From an uncultured Candidatus Cenarchaeum sp. (GTDB lineage Archaea; Thermoproteota; Nitrososphaeria; Nitrososphaerales; Nitrosopumilaceae), in the NCBI GenBank assembly GCA_958295735.1, contig OY282369.1, positions 2,332,983 through 2,396,982 on the forward strand: a stretch of DNA of 64,000 nucleotides. The letters run 5' to 3'. The stretch's first letter is position 1, and each line of letters starts with the position of its first letter. The notes beneath the pieces are model-generated. The model worked only from the letters and a program-made list of their open reading frames with translations. It was not told the DNA's origin and made no database searches. The translations under genes were made by a program, and so were the position numbers. Positions 43,571 through 57,000 of this stretch are shown here, piece after piece.

Positions 43571-46500
43571 TGCCCCTGCATCCGCGCGCGGGATCCCGCG
43601 GGCCGGCGAAAAGCGGCGCCCCGCGCCCCCGGGCGGAGGCGCGGGGCGCCGGCGGCAAGGCCGCGCCAAGCGGCTGCCGGGGGCGATCCTCCGGCGCGCG
43701 CAATCCCGCGTCCAGGCGGGGGGGGGGGGAGGGAAACGGAAAGAATGAAGGGGCCGCGCCCGCCAAAATCCCGGGGCCGTCGGCATCGCGGCGCCTGCTG
43801 CTGCTCGCCGCAGTCCTGATCCCGTCCGCGGCCCTCTTCCTCGCGGCCCCCGCCTCCGCGCCGCCCGCGCACGCGGACAGCCACCAACTGACCGCCGAGA
43901 TTTCAAACGGCACGGACTCCCCCACCGCCTTGGCGTCCGTGCCGTTCGTCATGAAGTTCAACAAGGGCGTAGACCACACGACCCTCAGCGCGTCCGACAT
44001 CGTCGCCTCCTCGGGCACCGTGCAGAACCTGCGCCTAATGCCGCAACTCAGCGCAACTTTCGGCAGCCGCGGCTCGGGCACCGGCCAGATAGACCGGCCG
44101 AACGGCGTGGAGGCAGACGGCACGTCCGGCAAGATATACGTGGCCGACACGTTCAACAACCGCGTCCAAGTCTTCCATTCCAACGGGAGCCACGCCGCCA
44201 GCATCGTCGCATCCAACCCGTCTTTCAACTCTCCGAACGGCGTGGAGGTCGACGGCTCGGGCTCCCTATACGTGGCCGACACGTGGAACGGCCGCGTCAG
44301 GATCTTCGATTCCGGCGGGAGCCACGTCGCCGACATCACAGGGTTCACTAGGCCTACCGACGTGGCGGTGAGCGGCTCGGGCCACATACACGTGGCCGAC
44401 AGGGGTACCCACGTCGTCAGCATATTCGATTCCGACTGGAACCACGTCACCAACATCACCGGGTTCGACCAGCCGTCCGGCGTGGCAGTCGACGGCTCGG
44501 GAGCGATATACGTGGCCAACACGAACAACAACACGGTGAATACGTTCAACTCGGCCCGCGAGAGCACCGGCCTTCTCCCGACCACATTCCGCACGCCGTC
44601 CGGCGTGGCAGTAGACGACATCTCTGGCACGATATACGTGGCCGACACGTACAACAACCGCGTCAAGATATTCAACTCCACGCGGCAACACGTCGCCGAC
44701 CTTCCCGGTGGGTTTTCGCGCCCGATCGACGTGGACATCAACGGCACCACGGGCAAGATATACGTGGCAGAGAGGCCAGTTGAACGCATCCGTATATTCG
44801 ACACCGCGTACGCGTTCGACGTGGCGGATCCTGCCGCCGGGCGGCTCGCGGTGAGCCTGCCTGCCGGCCGCGTGCAGGATGCGGGCGGCAACGCGAACGA
44901 GGCATCCAACACGGAAGTGATCGTCATAGAGAGGAGCCCGACGGCCACCATCACCACCCCCGCCCAGCCCGGCCCCACCAACTTGGCGGCGGTGCCATTC
45001 CGCCTGAAATTCAACGAGCCGATACGCCCCGCGACCCTCGACGCGTCCGACATAAGCGCCTCTTCCGGCACGGTGCAGAACCTGCGCGTGTCGCCGCTCC
45101 ACACCCGCACCATCGGCGCGCCCGGCAGCGGAGACGGCGAGTTCGGAGATCCGCGCGGCGTGGCCGTGAACGGCTCGGGCTTCATACACGTGGCCGACCA
45201 AGACAACTCGCGCGTCCAAATATTACGCCCCGACGGGACTTACAACGGCAGCATTGCCGGGTTCACCAGACCAACCGGCGTGGCGGTAAGCGACTCGGGC
45301 GCCGTGTACGTGGCCTACATGGATGCCGGCAACGTCAGCAAGTTCAACCCCGACGGGAGCAGCGCCGTCATCATTAGCGGACTCAGCCAGCCAAGCGGCG
45401 TGGCAGTCGACGGCTCGGGCGCCGTGTACGTGGCCGACACGGGCGCCGACAACGTCCGCAAATTCCACCCCAACGGGAGCAGCGCCGACACCATCAGCGG
45501 GCTCAGCCAGCCAAGCGGCGTGGCAGTCGACGGCTCGGGCGCGATATACGTGGCCAACACGGGCGCCGGCAACGTCCGCAAGTTCAACCCCAACGGGAGC
45601 AGCGCCGCCACCATCAGCGGACTCAGCCAGCCAAGCGGCGTGGCAGTCGACGGCTCGGGCGCGATATACGTGGCCGACACGGGAAGCGACACGGTCCGGA
45701 TCTACAGTTCCGCACTGCAGTCGGCTGCCAACATCACCGGATTTAGCGAACCGCGCGGCGTGGCAGTCGACGACTCTTCGGGCACCCTGTACGTGACAAG
45801 CAACAACACCGTAAAGGCGCTTGATCTCGCGTACGCGTTCGACGTGGCGGATCCGGCCGACGGGCGGCTCGCGGTGAGCCTGCCTGCCGGACGCGTGGAG
45901 GACACGGCCGGGATCGGGAACGAGGAATCCAACACGGCGGAGATCGGCGTAGACAGGACGGCCCCGATGCCCGCCACAACCTCCGCGCAGTCCAGCCCGA
46001 CCAACGCCAGGACGATCAATTTCACGGTCGCCTTCAGCGAGCCCGTCACCGGGTTCGAACTGGCCGGCATCGCGCTTTCGGGGACGGCCGCGCCCGGCAA
46101 CGCGACCGACTTCGCGGGCAGCGGCGCCTCGTACACGTTCGGCGCCTCGCCCTCGACCGACGGGACCATACTGGTCGACGTCCCCGCGGGCGGGGCGCGG
46201 GACGAGGCCGGGAACGGCAACGCCCCCGCGGAACGGTTCTCGATCACGTACGACGAGACGGCCCCGGTCCCGGCGCTCGCCGCGGAGGCGCCCGGCCCCA
46301 CCAACCTGACGGCGGTGCCCTTCAACCTGACCTTCAGCGAGCCCGCAAACGCGATCGCCCTCGCGGCCTCGGACGTCGTCGCCTCCTCCGGAACGGTGCA
46401 GAACCTGACCAGCGCATGGCCGCCCAACGCGACCTTCGGCGGCCGAGGAACTGGCCCCGTGCAGTTCGACAACCCGTCCGGCATCGCCGTCGACGGCTCG

Positions 46501-49500
46501 GGAAACATCTACGTGGCCGACCGGGGAAACAACCGCATCCAGGTGCTCGACTCTTCCCTGGAGCGTGTCGCCAACATTACGGGGATCAGCACACCGTACG
46601 GCGTGACGATCGACGGTCCGTCGGGCCGCATATACGTGGCCGAATTCAGCCGCAACGTCGTCAGCATATACGACCACGGCAGAACCCAAGTCGCCGAACT
46701 AGACGACGACTTCGCCCAGCCGGTCGACGTGGCGGTGGGCGGCCCGTCGGGCCGCATACACGTGGTCGACTTCGGCAACGACCGCGTCCGCGTGTACGAC
46801 TCCTCCTTGGACTTTGTCGACGATATCACCGGGCTCAACAACCCGTTCGGCGTGGCGGTGGATGCCTCCGGCATCACGTACGTGACCGAGAGGGACGGCA
46901 ACCGCGTCAGCATATACCGCCCCAACTTTACCCTCGCCGGCCACATCACCGGGCTCAGCAGCCCGTACGGCGTGGCGGTAGATGCCTTCGGCAGCATATA
47001 CGTGGCGGACTTCGGCAACGACCGCGTCCGCGTGTACGACTCCTCGAGGGCCCGCGTCTCCGACATCACGGGGCTCAGCGGCCCGTACGGCGTGGAGGTC
47101 GACGGCGCCGCGGGAGCCCTGTACGTGACCGAAAGGACCGCCCACCGCATCCGGACATTCGATGCGCCGCACGTCGAGTTCAACGTGGCGGATCCGGCCG
47201 ACGGGCAGGAGCTCGCGGTGAGCCTGCCGGCAGGCCTCGTGCACGACCTGGCGGGAAACGAGAACGCCGCCTCCGATGCGGCGAGCATCCGCGCAGACAG
47301 GACCGCCCCCGCCCCCAACGTAACCTCCGCGCTGCCCGGCCCGACCGCCGCCCCCACCATCCCGTTCGCGGTGGACTTTGGCGAGAACGTCACCGGGTTC
47401 GAGGCAGGCGACATCGAGCTTTCGGGGAATGCCTCCGGCGTAAGCGTCGGCAACTTCTCGGGCAGCGGCGACTCGTACACGTTCTACGTCTCGCCCGCGA
47501 CCAACGGGACCATACTGGTCGACGTCCCCGCGAACGTAACCCATGATGGGGCCGGAAACATCAACACCGCGGCGGACCAGTTCTCGATAACGTACAACAG
47601 CGCGGTCTCGACCCCGACCGTCACGGCCACGCAGCAGAGCCCCACCAACGCGGCGACGATCAATTTCCTGGTGAACTTCAGCAAACCCGTCATCGAGTTC
47701 ACGGCAGGCGGCATCGAGCTTTCGGGGACCGCCGCGCACGGCGGCGTCGGCAACTTCTCGGGCAGCGGCTCCCTGTACACGTTCGACGTCTCGCCCACGG
47801 CCGACGGCACCATACTGGTCGACGTCCCAGCGGGCGCGGCGCGGATTGATGCGGGCATCAACAGCACCAAGTCGGCCCAGTTCCAGATGACGTACGACGG
47901 CACGGCCCCGGCCCCGACCATCACGGCCGCGCAGCGGGGCCCGACCAACGCCAGGACGATCAATTTCACGGTCGCCTTCAGCGAGCCCGTCACCGGGTTC
48001 GAACTGGCCGGCATCGCGCTTTCGGGGACGGCCGCGCCCGGCAACGCGACCGACTTCTCGGGCAGCGGCGCCTCGTACGCGTTCGGCGCCTCGCCCGCGG
48101 CCGACGGGACCATACTGGTCGACGTCCCCGCGGGCGGGGCGCGGGACGAGGCCGGGAACAACAACACCGCGGCGGAACGGTTCTCCATAAGGTACGACGG
48201 CACGGCCCCCGTCCCCGCCTTCGCCGCGGCGCGGCCCGGCCCCACCAACCTGACGGCGGTGCCATTCAACCTGACATTCAGCGAGCCCGTGAACGCGTCC
48301 ACCCTCGAGGCCTCGGACATAAACGCGACCTCGGGGACCGTGCGGAACCTGCGCGACGCGTGGCGGCCCGGCGCGACCTTCGGCAGCGGCCCCGGCTCGG
48401 GCCCCGGCCAGTTCAACGAGCCGTCAGGAATAGCCGTCGACGCCTCCGGCACGATATACGTGGCCGACAGGGCCAACAACCGCGTCCAGGTGCTCGACTC
48501 CGCCGGAGGCCACGTGGCCGACATCACGGGGCTCGCCTGGCCGAACGGCGCGGCGGTCAACGCCTCCGGCTACCTGTACGTGGCCGACACCAACGCCCAC
48601 GCCGTCCGCGTGTACGACCCCAGCAGGACCAAAGTCGCCGACATCGCCAACGCCACGGACCCGTTCGTCCAGCCGACCGCCGTGGCGGTCGGCGGCCCGT
48701 CGGGCCACGCCTACGTGGTCGACTACGGCAACAACCGCGTCCGCGTGTACGACTCCTCCCTGGCCCTCGTCGGAGACATCACCGGGTTCAGCCAGCCGCG
48801 CGGCGCGGCGGTCAACGCCTCCGGCTACCTGTACGTGGCCGACACCGGCGCCAACATCGTCCGCGTGTACGACCCCAGCATGACCAAAGTCGCCGACATC
48901 GCCGACGCCGCGGACCCGTTCGGCCAGCCGCACGGCGTGGCCGTGGACGCCTCCGGCTACTCGTACGTGGCCGACTTCGACAACGGCCGCGTCCGCGTGT
49001 ACGACTCCTCGTGGGACCACTCCGTCGACGTCGCGGGGCTCAGCGGCCCGCACGCCGCGGCGGTCGACCCCGCCTCGGGCGCCCTGTACGTGACCGAAAG
49101 GCCGGCCCACCGCATCAAGGCCCACGACGCGGCGCGCGACTTCGCCTTCGAGGTGGCGGATCCGGCCGACGGGCGGACGCTGACGGTGGGCCTGCCGGCC
49201 GGCCGCGTGACGGACGCGGCCGGGAACGCGAACGCCGCCTCCGATGCGGCGGGCATCCGCATAGACAGGACCGCCCCCGCCCCCAACATAACCTCCGCGC
49301 TGCCCGGCCCGACCGCCGCCTCCACCATCCCGTTCATGATAGACTTTGGCGAGAACGTCACCGAGTTCGAGGCAGGCTACATCGAGCTTTCAAACGATAC
49401 CGCGCACGGCGGCGTCGGCAACTTCTCGGGCAGCGGCTCCCTGTACACGTTCTACGTCTCGCCCACGACCGACGGCGCGATACTGGTCGACGTCCCCGCG

Positions 49501-52500
49501 AACGTAACCCAAGATGCTGCCGGAAACGGCAACACCGCGGCGGAACAGTTCTCGATAATATACAACACCACGGTCCCGGTCCCGACCATCACGGCTACCC
49601 AGCAGAGCCCGACAAACGCGGCCACGATCAATTTCCAGGTGAACTTCAGCGTGCCCGTCACCGGGTTCGAGGAAGGCGACATCGAGATTTCAAACGATAC
49701 CAAACACGGCGGCGCGATCAACTTCACGCCCCTCAACTCCACGACGTACACGTTCGGCGTCTCGCCCACGACCGACGGCACCATACTGGTCGACGTCCCC
49801 GCGGACGTGGCCCGAGATGATGCCGGAAACAGGAATGCCCCGGCAAAACAGTTCATGATAACGTACGACAGCAAGGCTCCGGTCCCGACCATCACGGCTA
49901 CCCAGCAGAGCCCGACAAACGCGGCCACGATCAATTTCCAGGTGAAATTCAACGAGAACGTCACCGGGTTCGGGGCAGGCGACATCGATCTTTCAAACAC
50001 TACCGCGCACGGCGGCGTAGACAACTTCTCGGGCAGCGGCGACTCGTATTACTTCGACGTCTCGCCCACGTTGCACGTGACCATACTGGTCGACGTCCCC
50101 GCGGGCGGAGCGCGGGACGAGGCCGGAAACAACAACACACGGGCAAAACAGTTCTTGATAACGTACGACATCACGGCCCCTGCCCCGACCATCACGGCCA
50201 CCCAGCAGAGCCCGACCAACGCGGCCACGATCAATTTCCAGGTGAAATTCAACGAGAACGTCACCGGGTTCACGGCAGGCGGCATCGATCTTTCAAACAC
50301 TACTGCGCACGGCGGCGCGGCCAACTTCGCGCCTCTCAACTCCACGACGTACGCGTTCGACGTCTCGCCGGAATCCGACGGGACAATACTGGTCGACGTC
50401 CCCGCGGGCGCAGCCCAAGATGCGGCCGGAAACAACAACACACGGGCAAAACAGTTCTCGATGGTATACGACGGCACGGCCCCGGCCCCGACCATCGCGG
50501 CCACCCAGCAGAGCCCGACCAACGCGGCCACGATCAATTTCCAGGTGAAATTCGAGGAGAACGTCACCGGGTTCGATGCAGTCGACATCGAGCTTTCGGG
50601 AACGGCCTCCGGCAGAAGCGTCGGCAACTTCTCGGGCAGCGGCGCCTCGTACGAGTTCGACGTCTCGCCCTCGCCCGGCGCCTCGCCCGCGTTAGACGGG
50701 ACCATACTGGTGAATATTCCCGCGGGCGCGGCGCGGGACGCGCCGGGCAACCCCGTCGACGTGGCAACCCGGTTCCTGATAACGTACGACGGCACGCCCC
50801 CTGCCCCGGCGATCGCCCCGATGCAGCCGGGCCCCACCAACCTGGCAGCGGTGCCCTTCAACCTGACATTCGGCGAGCCCGTGAACGCGACCGCGCTCGA
50901 GGCCTCCCACATGGAAACCTCCTCGGGCACCGTGCAGAACCTGGGCACCGTATGGCCGCACGGCGCCGACTTTGGAAGCCCCGGCTCGGGCGGCGGCCAG
51001 TTCGACGGGCCGCGCGGCGTGGACGTGGATGCCGAGGGCCGCATATACGTGGCCGACGCCGGCAACCACCGCGTCTCCATATTCAGCAGGGCGGGGCACC
51101 ACGCCGGCGACATCGGCGGCCTTGCGTCCCCGCTGGACGTGGCGGTGGGCGGCCCGTACGGCCGAATATACGTGGCCGACGCCGGCGGCAACAGCGTCCG
51201 GGTATTCGACTCCGCGTGGGAACACGTCCACGACATCGAAAACTTCAGCGCTCCGAGCGGCGTGGCGGTAGACTCCTCGGGCAACGCGTACGTGGCCGAC
51301 AGGGGCAACGGCCGCGTCCAGGTGTTCGACCACGCGTGGCGGCACGTCCGCGACGTCGGCGGCCCGCACGACCAGCCGAGCGGCATCGCGGTCGACGGCT
51401 CGGGCAGCGTGTACGTGGCCGACTCGAACAACGGCAGCGTCCGCGTGTACGATGCCGCGGGTCAGCCCGTCCGCGACATCCACGACTCGCTCGACTCCCC
51501 GTCCGCCGTGGACGTGGACCACGCGGGCAACGTGTTCGTCGCCGATGCCGGCAACGGCAGCGTCCGGGCGTTCGACTCAGCGGGGCAGCCCGTCGCCAGC
51601 CTCGCCAACTCGCCCAACAACGTGACGGGCGTGGCGGTGGACTCATCGGGCCGCGTGTACGCGGCAGACGGGGACAACCACCGCGTCACGCTGTTCGATG
51701 CGGCGCGCGCCGAGTTCGACGTGGCGGATCCGGCCGACGGGCAGGCGCTCACGGTGAGCCTGCCGCCCGGCCTCGTGCATGATGCGGCCGGAAACCCGAA
51801 CGGGGCCTCCAACACCGCGAGCATCAGCATAGACAGGACCGCCCCCGCCCCCAGCGTAACCTCCGCGCTGCCCGGCCTGACCGGCGCCACCACCATCCCG
51901 TTCACGGTGAACTTTACCGAGCCCGTCACCGGGTTCGAGGCAGGCGACATCGAGCTTTCAAACGATACCGAGCACGGCGGCGTCGGCAACTTCGCGGCCC
52001 TCAACTCCACGACGTACACGTTCGACGTCTCGCCGGAATCCGACGGGACCATACTGGTCGACGTCCCCGCGGACGGAGCTCAGGACAAGGCAGGAAACGG
52101 CAACACCGCGGCGGACCAGTTCTCGATAACATACGACAGCTCGGTCCCGACCCCGACCGTCACGGCTACCCAGCAGAGCCCTACCAACGCGGCGACGATC
52201 AATTTCCAGGTGAACTTCAGCGTGCCCGTCACCGGGTTCGAGGCAGGCGACATCGAGCTTTCAAACGATACCGCGCACGGCGGCGCGGCCAACTTCGCGG
52301 GCAGCGGCTCCCTGTACACGTTCGACGTCTCGCCCACGACCGACGGCACCATACTGGTCGACGTCCCCGCGGGCGCGGCGCGGAGCGCGGCAACAAACAT
52401 CGGCAGCACCAAGTCGGCCCAGTTCTCGATGACGTACGACGGCACGGCCCCGGCCCCGAACATCACGGCTGCCCAGCAGAGCCCGACCAACGCGGCCACG

Positions 52501-52736
52501 ATCAATTTCCAGGTGAAATTCGAGGAGAACGTCACCAGGTTCGAACAGGGCGACGTCGAGCTTTCAAACGATACCGCGCACGGCGGCGTCGGCAACTTCT
52601 CGGGCAGCGGCGACTCGTACACGTTCGACGTCTCGCCCACGACCGACGGCGCGATACTGGTCGACGTCCCCGCGGGCGCAGCCCGTGATGCTGCCGGAAA
52701 CAACAACACACCGGCAAAACAGTTCTCGATGATATA
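43465..52736 (+). CDS. giant secreted NHL/Ig-like protein, 5' part (IS-interrupted)
   Basis: About 3,090 codons up to an IS insertion; the host frame resumes at 54039. A signal peptide lies at about residues 108-137 (SRRLLLLAAVLIPSAALFLA, then PPAHADS). The start is uncertain: ATG 43465 fits a TATA, but a more usual start (ATG 43745, MKGPRPPKSRGRRHR) is one base out of frame with the signal peptide. Five NHL propeller blocks (about 44.0-44.8, 45.1-45.8, 46.4-47.2, 48.4-49.1 and 51.0-51.7 kb) repeat GVAVDGSGxIYVADT. Between them are 11-12 Ig-like modules of the type SPTNAATINFQVKFxENVTG, GTILVDVPAGxARDxAGN, FSITYD. This architecture suits an adhesin or surface matrix protein. Translation of this part alone ends at 52755 after SRVNK. 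Confidence 0.85.
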
Positions 52737-54036
52737 TAGCCGCGTAAATAAGTAACTGAGCTAATCGCGGGCGTTCATTCGGGTTGTTTTTGCGGACGCG
52801 GCGCGCCGGCACGCGCGGGGCCCGACCGCGCGCGGCGCCGTCAGATGATCTTCGCGACGGGCTCCCTGAACAGAAACCGCGTGACGTCCAGGTGGAACCG
52901 GTGCGTCCTCAGGTATTCCATCGACTCCGCGATCCTCGCGTCCACCGTCGGGTAGACCTGGTGCGCGTGCGGTTGCCGCTTGAGCGTGTTCCAGCAGGAT
53001 TCGACCGGGTTGAGTTCGGGCCACCCGGTGGGGAAGTACCCGATGCGCACGAGTCCCTCGTTGTCCTTGACGAAGTCGTTCGTGCCGATCGATCGGTGCG
53101 GCGTCGCCCTGTCCACGAGCAGCGCCACCGGGCCGTGCCGTGCCGTCACGCGCCTGAAGAACTTGATCGTCGTCTCCGTGTCGAACCTCTGCGCGTTCAT
53201 GAACGCCTGGTCGCCGTTCATGGACAGCGCCCCGAAGATCATCCTGCGCGCGTGGTTCCCCGCGTACCGCTCGCAGGCCCGCTTCCCGACCAGCGTCCAC
53301 AAGCTCCGCCTGGGCTGGTAGTCGTGCAGCAGGCTGCACTCGTCCACCACGAACGGCAGAAATCCGTCGTTTTCCGCCTCCAGGAGCCACGGTTTCAGCG
53401 ATTTTTGCCACTTTGCTACGTTTTTGACCGACTCCCTCCCGGCGCGCGCCGGCTCGGGGACCTTGGGGGAATAGCCGCCGTCGCGCAGCTTGCGGCGCAC
53501 CGCCCCCTCGCAGTACGCGATGCCGGTCTTCTCCTTCACCTTCTCCGCGAGCAGCTTCGGGAACCTGCACGGCGCGTCCCCCTCTTCCATGAATTCGGTG
53601 AGCTTCCGGTTCGTCATCTTGGGCGGGCGGCCGGGGCGGGGGCGATCGCCCAGGCCCTTGAGCCCTTCCCGCAGGTAGCGCTCGTGCCGCGCCCTGATCG
53701 TGTTGTACGACTTGTACATGATCCTCGCGACTTCCCTGTAGCTTTCCTCCTCGATCACGATCCTGCAGATTCCGTGGATCCTCGTCCTCTTGCGGGGATC
53801 CTTTTCCGTCGCGAGGGCGTGCATGAGCTCCGCGCGGGCCGGCATGCCGCGCCCCCGGAAACAATCTAAATGAACGTTCCGGATCGGCCGGGCGTTTTTT
53901 CCCAATTATTGCGCAATTTGATCCCTCGCGGCCCGGGACGCGGCACCCGCGAAAAACGGCCCGAATCAGCCCCCAGACTAGCTCAGTTACTTATTCCGCC
54001 GCCGAAGACCAGCTCAGTTACTTATTTCCGTGGCTA
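52737..54036. mobile_element. IS630-type element B, copy 3 (1300 bp) in the giant gene
   Basis: Ends TAGCCGCGTAAATAAGTAAC and, inverted, GTTACTTATTTCCGTGGCTA. It is flanked by TA at 52735 and 54037. Removing the element and one TA restores ATGATATACGACGGC (MIYDG) in frame with both halves. Confidence 0.95.
52841..53845 (-). CDS. IS630-family transposase (element B, copy 3)
   Basis: An intact 334-residue transposase beginning MPARAELMHALATEKD. Same helix-turn-helix and DDE residues as copy 2 (D168, D245, E282) with a small number of substitutions (for example RHERY for WHERY, ACERYAGNH for AYEWYTGNH). It runs opposite to the host gene. Confidence 0.9.
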   Translation of the reverse strand: MPARAELMHALATEKDPRKRTRIHGICRIVIEEESYREVARIMYKSYNTIRARHERYLREGLKGLGDRPRPGRPPKMTNRKLTEFMEEGDAPCRFPKLLAEKVKEKTGIAYCEGAVRRKLRDGGYSPKVPEPARAGRESVKNVAKWQKSLKPWLLEAENDGFLPFVVDECSLLHDYQPRRSLWTLVGKRACERYAGNHARRMIFGALSMNGDQAFMNAQRFDTETTIKFFRRVTARHGPVALLVDRATPHRSIGTNDFVKDNEGLVRIGYFPTGWPELNPVESCWNTLKRQPHAHQVYPTVDARIAESMEYLRTHRFHLDVTRFLFREPVAKII

Positions 54037-54038
54037 TA

Positions 54039-57000
54039 CGACGGCACGGCCCCGGCCCCGAACATCACGGCCACCCAGCAGAGCCCGACCGGCGCGGCGA
54101 CGATCAATTTCCAGGTGAAATTCGAGGAGAACGTCACCGGGTTCGAACAGGGCGACGTCGAGCTTTCAAACGATACCGCGCACGGCGGCGTCGGCAACTT
54201 CTCGGGCAGCGGCTCCCTGTACGCGTTCGACGTCTCGCCCGCGACCAACGGGACCATACTGGTCGACGTCCCCGCGGACGTAGCTCAGGACAAGGCAGGA
54301 AACGGCAACACCGCGGCGGACCAGTTCTCGATAACATACGACAGCTCGGTCCCGACCCCGACCGTCACGGCTGCCCAGCAGAGCCCGACAAACGCGACCA
54401 CGATCAACTTCCGGGTGAACTTTACCGAGCCCGTCACCGGGTTCGAGGCAGGCGACATCGAGCTTTCAAACGATACCGCGCACGGCGGCGTAGACGACTT
54501 CGCGGCCCTCAACTCCACGACGTACGCGTTCGACGTCTCGCCCACGATCGGCGGGACCATACTGGTCGACGTCCCCGCGGGCGCGGCGCGGAGCGCGGCA
54601 ACGGGCATCGGCTCCGGCGCGGCCAGGTTCTCGATAACGTACGATGGCGCGTCCCCCGCCGCGGGCGTCCTGCTCGAAGCCGCCGCCCTGGACCTGGAAG
54701 CGGGCAGCAACGGCCGGCTCACCGTCACGTTCGGCGGGGCGGTCACGATGCCGGACGCGCGGTCGTTCGCGGGAGAGATCGTGATACGCGGCGGCGGCGG
54801 GGAGGTCGCCCTGTCCGCCGCGGACGTCCCCTCCGTCGCGTCGGGCCACCCGGGGGATGCGGCGTTCGCGCTGGACATCTCGGGCGCCAAGAGGGTGCAG
54901 CTCAACGGGGCGGACCTGGGCTCGGCCACCGTGTCGCTGCCCGACGGCTTCGTGTCGGATGCGGGCGGCAGCCCGTACGCGCGGGGCGGCCTGCCCCCCG
55001 TCCCGCTCGCGCACGCGCAGGATCCCTCGCCCCCGCGCCTCGCCGCGGCGGCGATCAACCTGGAGCCGGGAAGCGGCAGCACGGGGCGGCTCACCGTCAC
55101 GTTCGACGAGGCGGTCACGATGCCGGACGCGCGGTCGTTCGCGGGCGAGATCGAGATCCGCGGCCGGAGCGGGGGCGGCGACGCGACGCTGGCCCTGTCC
55201 GCCGGCGACTTCGAGTCGGCCGCATCCGGCAGCGAGGGGGGCAGGACCTTCGCGCTGCCCGTGCCGGGCCCGAAGGCGGAGGCGCTCGGGGCCGCCGAGT
55301 ACTCCGACCCGCTGCACACCACCGTGTCGCTGCCCGACGGCTTCGTCACGAACGGCCGCTCGGCGCACGAGCGGGAGCCGGCGCCGCTGTCCGCCGGCCG
55401 CGACTCCGACGGCCCGTCGTTCGTGTGGGCATTCGTGCTGAACGGCAGCTCCGTCGCGGCAGTGTACGACGAGCCGGTGCTGGCCGTTCCGGCCCACTAT
55501 TCCAACGTCAGGGTGGACGGCGCCCCCGCGGAAGGCAACCGCGGCGCCGCCTCGGGGGCCGCCGCGTTCGGGAACAACGTCGTGGTGTCGTGGAACGCGG
55601 GCATCGGGACGACCGCCTCGGCCGGCTCCGAGGTGCGGTTCGACGTGTCGGGGAACGTCACCGACGCCTTCGGGAACCCCCTAGAAAACCCCGGCCCAAA
55701 GTCCGCGGGCGGGCAGGAGGGCGACAAGCGGAGCGTGCTGGTGGGCGCCTTTTCGCGCGGCCCGGGAGACCCCTCGGCCGGGGCGGCGCGGCTCGGCGCC
55801 GCCGCCTTCAACGCCCTCTCGGAGGAGCGCGGCTACGCGTTCCTCGTCAACGTCACGGAATACGCGCTCCCGGCCGGCGCGTCCGGGGCCGCCGCCGGGG
55901 CGGCGCTCCGGGACGCCCACGACGGCGGGCGGGGGCCCGCGCTGTACGTGGGCCCGGCCTCGGATGCGGCGCTGCGCGGCATGGCGGGGTACGCCGGGGC
56001 GAACGGGATAACCCTGGTGTCGCACTCGTCCGCGGCGCGCTCGCTGGCCGTGGAGGGGGACGGCATATACCGGCTGGAGCCCGGCGCGGCGCACCTGGCC
56101 AGGGTCCTCGCCGTCGAGATCGCGCGGGGCGGGTTCGGCGCGGTCGTGCCGGTGGTGCAGACGGACGCGCGCGGCCCGGAATACGGCCTGCTGGGGCCGC
56201 TGGCGTCCGACCTGGGGCCGCTCGGCGTGCAGGTCGGCCCGCCCGTCGAGTTTTCGGGAGGCGGGGGCGGCGCGGCCGCCGCGCCCATAGGGGACGCCGT
56301 GCGGGAGGCGGCCGGCAGCGGGACCGCCAGGAGCGTGGCCGTCGTGTACGCCGGCTCCGACTCGGGGCTGGCCGCCATCGCGGGGGGCGCGGGGGCGGGC
56401 AGCCCCGTGCGGGACAGGTCTGCATGGTTCGCGGCCGGCGGCGCGGGGGCGGGGGCGGGCGGCGGGGTGGCCGCGTCCCCCCTAGTGCTGCGGGACGCGG
56501 CGGCCGTGCAGCTGGCCAGGGACGTGCGGCTGTCCGCGGTGCAGTTCGCCGTGGAGCGGAACGCCGCGACGGACTTCGTCGACTATGCCGCGTACGGCCC
56601 CGCGGGCGCTCCGGGCCCCGCCGCGTCGGCCACGCCGGCCTACGCCGCGTACGAGGCCGCGCGCATACTCGGCAGGGCCCTGGCGCTGGCCGGGGGCGAT
56701 CCGTCGGGGGCGGGGGCGCACGTCGCAAGGGCGGCCGACTCGGACGGCGGCCCGCTCGGGCGCACGGGCGTGAACGGCGCCGGCGACCTGCGGCTGCCCA
56801 TAACGTACGGCGCGTGGTCCGTGTCAGATACGGCGGCGGAGTGGGAGCGGGCGCCCGAGCTGCTCCGGGGCCTGGACTCGTGCGGGATAGACCTGGAAAA
56901 GTCGGCGCTCGCCCTCCCAAACCTGTCCGCGGGGAGCACGAGCAGGCCGGCGCGGCAGACCGTGACGAACATAGGGACCGGCCCGATGCCCGCGGTGTCC

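Noticed and set aside
44266-52052. Several long minus-strand ORFs in the giant gene
   Set aside because: Antisense shadows of repeated NHL and Ig-like modules; no signals of their own.
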